Below are positions 5,429-7,105 of a stretch of DNA of 7,105 nucleotides, piece after piece; position 1 is the stretch's first letter; each line of letters opens with the position of its first letter. A model generated the notes under the pieces. It saw only the letters and a list, made by a program, of their open reading frames with translations. It searched no databases and was not told the DNA's origin. The position numbers and the translations under genes are program-made. Origin of the DNA: Undivivens sp041652635 (GTDB lineage Bacteria; Omnitrophota; Gorgyraeia; Gygaellales; Profunditerraquicolaceae); the NCBI GenBank assembly GCA_041652635.1, contig JBAZGW010000074.1:1-7105 (forward strand), read 5' to 3'.

Positions 5429-6854
5429 AAAAACGGTCCTCTTTCACCAATTCCGAGCCTTTACCCCTTTTGCTCACTTCGGTAAGCGGGATCTTGCGTT
5501 CTTCGGCGAGTATACGCATTATCCTGGTGGTGCAGAAACTGCCGTGGCAGCGGCCTGCCTGGGCGCGCGTGCGGAATTTTATCCCGTCCATAGTCCGTGC
5601 GCCGCGTTTTACGGCCTCGCGCACTTCTTTGGCCGAGACCATCTCGCAGCGGCAGACAATATCCCCGTAAGCCGGGTCTTTTCTTACCAGCCGCCCGGTC
5701 TTAGAAAAGGGAACGGAAAACAAATGCGCTATTTCAGCCTGCCGGGAGGAGAAGAAGAACTTCCTTTTCATAACCAGCCCGCGCGCCTTTAAGATACCCG
5801 TGACCATCAACGCGATGGCCGGGGCGGCGGTCAAGCCCGGGGATTGTATGCCGGCGACGGTCACCAGCCCCGGGACCTTATCTTCATAACGGATAATAAA
5901 ATCCTCCCCGGCCGCCGGCCTTAAACCGGCGAAATAAGCGATAATATCTTTTTCGTTTATCGAAGGGATCATCCTGCGCGCGCCCGCCAGCGCCGCCTGC
6001 AGGCCGGCATCGGTAGTGGAACGGTCTTCTTTATCGGTAACCTCCTGCGCGGTGGGACCGATCATCGGATTACCGTCGGCGGTCTTGATCACCAGCACGC
6101 CTTTGGAAACTTTTGTCGGCAGGGGAAAAAGCAGATGCCGGGCGATATGTTCGCGCTTTTTATCCAGAATGAATTCCTCCCCTTTTCGGGGAATGATCCT
6201 GAAATCGTTTATTCCGGCCATCGCGGCGACATCATCGGCGAAGAGGCCGGCGGCGTTGACCAGGAAGCGCGCGTTAAAACTCCCCTGACCGGTCCGCACC
6301 TCGAAACCCTGCGCAATCTTTTCTATGCCGATCACCCGCTGCCCGGTATGGATCTCCACTCCGTTCTTAACGGCGTTCTCGCAGAGATCGTAAACCAGGC
6401 GGTAGGGACTGATGATGCCGGCGGTGGGCGCGTAAAGCGCGGCGAGGGCGTCCGGGGACAAATTCGGCTCATTCCGCTTAAGCCAGCGTTTATCCACTAT
6501 CTTTAATCCCGGAACGCCCAGGATCTCCGCCTCTTGCTTTAACTCCCGCAGGCGGGCGATCTCTTCTTCGCTGAAAGCGACGATCAATTCCCCCGTCTCT
6601 TTAAAATCAACGCCCAACTCGCGGGAAATCCTCCGGATCAGCAAATTACCCTGCACGCATAACTTCCCTTTCAACGAACCGGCGGGATTCTGCGTGCCGG
6701 GATGGATGATCCCGGAATTGGATTTTGAGACCCCGAAAGCGTACTCCTCCTCTTTCTCCAGGACGGCGACGGCGAGTTTATAACGGGAGATTTCCCTGGC
6801 GATAGCCGCTCCGGTCACACCCGCGCCGATGATCAGCACATCGTAATTCCTCAT
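5421..6854 (-). CDS. glpA: GlpA-like glycerol-3-phosphate dehydrogenase with C-terminal [2Fe-2S] domain
   Basis: 477 residues with a DAO-type FAD domain and a C-terminal BFD-like domain. FAD binds at VLIIGAGVTGAAIAR (6-20), and the SGIIHPG segment near residue 50 and AGIQSPGLTAAPA later are typical of the GlpA/DAO fold. The C-terminal domain has Cys401, Cys403, Cys436 and Cys441 (C-x-C-x32-C-x4-C), the pattern of bacterioferritin-associated-ferredoxin [2Fe-2S] sites. It should oxidise glycerol 3-phosphate to dihydroxyacetone phosphate in the cytosol or at the membrane face. The substrate is inferred from glpK directly upstream; a related 2-hydroxyacid dehydrogenase role cannot be excluded from sequence alone. 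I chose ATG 6852-6854 because it overlaps the glpK stop in ATGA, has AAAGGA at 11 bp, and starts two residues before the beta strand. The alternative ATG 6885-6887 lies inside glpK with its GG touching the start codon. Confidence 0.85.
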   Translation of the reverse strand: MRNYDVLIIGAGVTGAAIAREISRYKLAVAVLEKEEEYAFGVSKSNSGIIHPGTQNPAGSLKGKLCVQGNLLIRRISRELGVDFKETGELIVAFSEEEIARLRELKQEAEILGVPGLKIVDKRWLKRNEPNLSPDALAALYAPTAGIISPYRLVYDLCENAVKNGVEIHTGQRVIGIEKIAQGFEVRTGQGSFNARFLVNAAGLFADDVAAMAGINDFRIIPRKGEEFILDKKREHIARHLLFPLPTKVSKGVLVIKTADGNPMIGPTAQEVTDKEDRSTTDAGLQAALAGARRMIPSINEKDIIAYFAGLRPAAGEDFIIRYEDKVPGLVTVAGIQSPGLTAAPAIALMVTGILKARGLVMKRKFFFSSRQAEIAHLFSVPFSKTGRLVRKDPAYGDIVCRCEMVSAKEVREAVKRGARTMDGIKFRTRAQAGRCHGSFCTTRIMRILAEERKIPLTEVSKRGKGSELVKEDRFYD

Positions 6855-7105
6855 CTCGAAAGCGTCCTTTGCACCGCCGCCAGCCATCCTTTATAAAAAC
6901 CTCCGGCGGCTTTCCTGCTCATCCGCGGTTTGAATACCTTGTCCTTTTTCCAGTAACGCCCGATCTCCGCGCTATCTTTCCAATAACCACAGGCAAGACC
7001 GGCCAGGTAAGCGGCTCCCAAAGAAGTGCTTTCGATCACCCTGGGCCTGACCACTTCGATACCCAGAATATCCGCCTAAAACTGACAAAGAAAATTATTG
7101 GCCGC
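6851..7105 (-). pseudogene. glpK: Glycerol kinase, C-terminal end, with an in-frame amber codon
   Basis: The frame continues to the right window edge and reads AANNFLCQF, TAG, then ADILGIEVVRPRV and ESTSLGAAYLAGLACGYW. This follows the glycerol kinase C-terminus (in E. coli ANNFLMQFQSDILG, then RPEV and TALGAAYLAG) without a gap, so the TAG at 7076-7078 replaces a residue that is Gln in E. coli. CAG to TAG is one transition. Both sides of the stop are conserved and the rest, about 74 codons, is intact and ends normally at TGA. The interruption is therefore recent, a sequence error, or recoded. Loss of this part would remove the end of the ATP-binding domain. A GTG at 7052-7054 could start only a meaningless 67-residue piece. 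The gene heads the glycerol operon and overlaps the next gene by 4 nt. Confidence 0.75.

Noticed and set aside
7076..7078. TAG reassigned to an amino acid in this genome
   Set aside because: amt terminates at TAG directly before the glnB ribosome binding site, and its C-terminus ends where the family ends, so TAG acts as stop.

Overview
The window looks like a piece of an uncultured, mesophilic-type bacterial chromosome of medium GC content. Every protein-coding gene I can support lies on the minus strand. I cannot fix the taxon from sequence alone. The gene content (Amt/PII, a DinB-type polymerase, and an anaerobe-style glycerol-3-phosphate oxidoreductase cluster with a DUF1667 protein) and the many small intergenic repeats remind me of candidate-phylum genomes such as Omnitrophota. 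That is an impression of low confidence.

Layout, read in the direction of transcription from the right edge (7105) to the left edge (1). The first block is a glycerol-use operon. It starts with the end of a glycerol kinase gene (glpK), which carries an in-frame TAG inside a conserved stretch. A GlpA-like FAD dehydrogenase with a C-terminal [2Fe-2S] domain follows, overlapping glpK by 4 nt. Next comes a smaller FAD/NAD(P) oxidoreductase, overlapping by 8 nt, then a DUF1667 protein with four conserved cysteines. Last is dinB (DNA polymerase IV), whose start lies in or next to the end of the DUF1667 gene. The first four would phosphorylate glycerol, oxidise glycerol 3-phosphate and pass the electrons through FAD and Fe-S centres, probably to or from NAD(P).

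The second block is amt-glnB, an ammonium transporter with its PII regulator. Between dinB and amt there is a good minus-strand promoter (TATAAT box), then about 200 nt of leader. That leader contains a strong intrinsic terminator whose 5' arm can pair instead with an upstream segment. This is the layout of a transcription attenuator or riboswitch, or of a small RNA gene placed in front of amt.

The third block (231-826) is non-coding. It holds a 306-bp element with perfect 16-bp terminal inverted repeats and a perfect 6-bp target duplication (a MITE), with a second palindromic repeat nested inside it. It also holds the intrinsic terminator that probably ends amt-glnB. The window closes with the N-terminal part of a class I SAM-dependent methyltransferase (1-230).

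The most unusual signal is a set of three arrays of a degenerate 7-nt repeat (minus strand, roughly GAYGARN). They sit exactly at gene ends and starts in the glycerol operon and supply stop codons, start codons and Shine-Dalgarno-like bases to the flanking genes. A REP-like inverted-repeat element lies precisely between two of these arrays.
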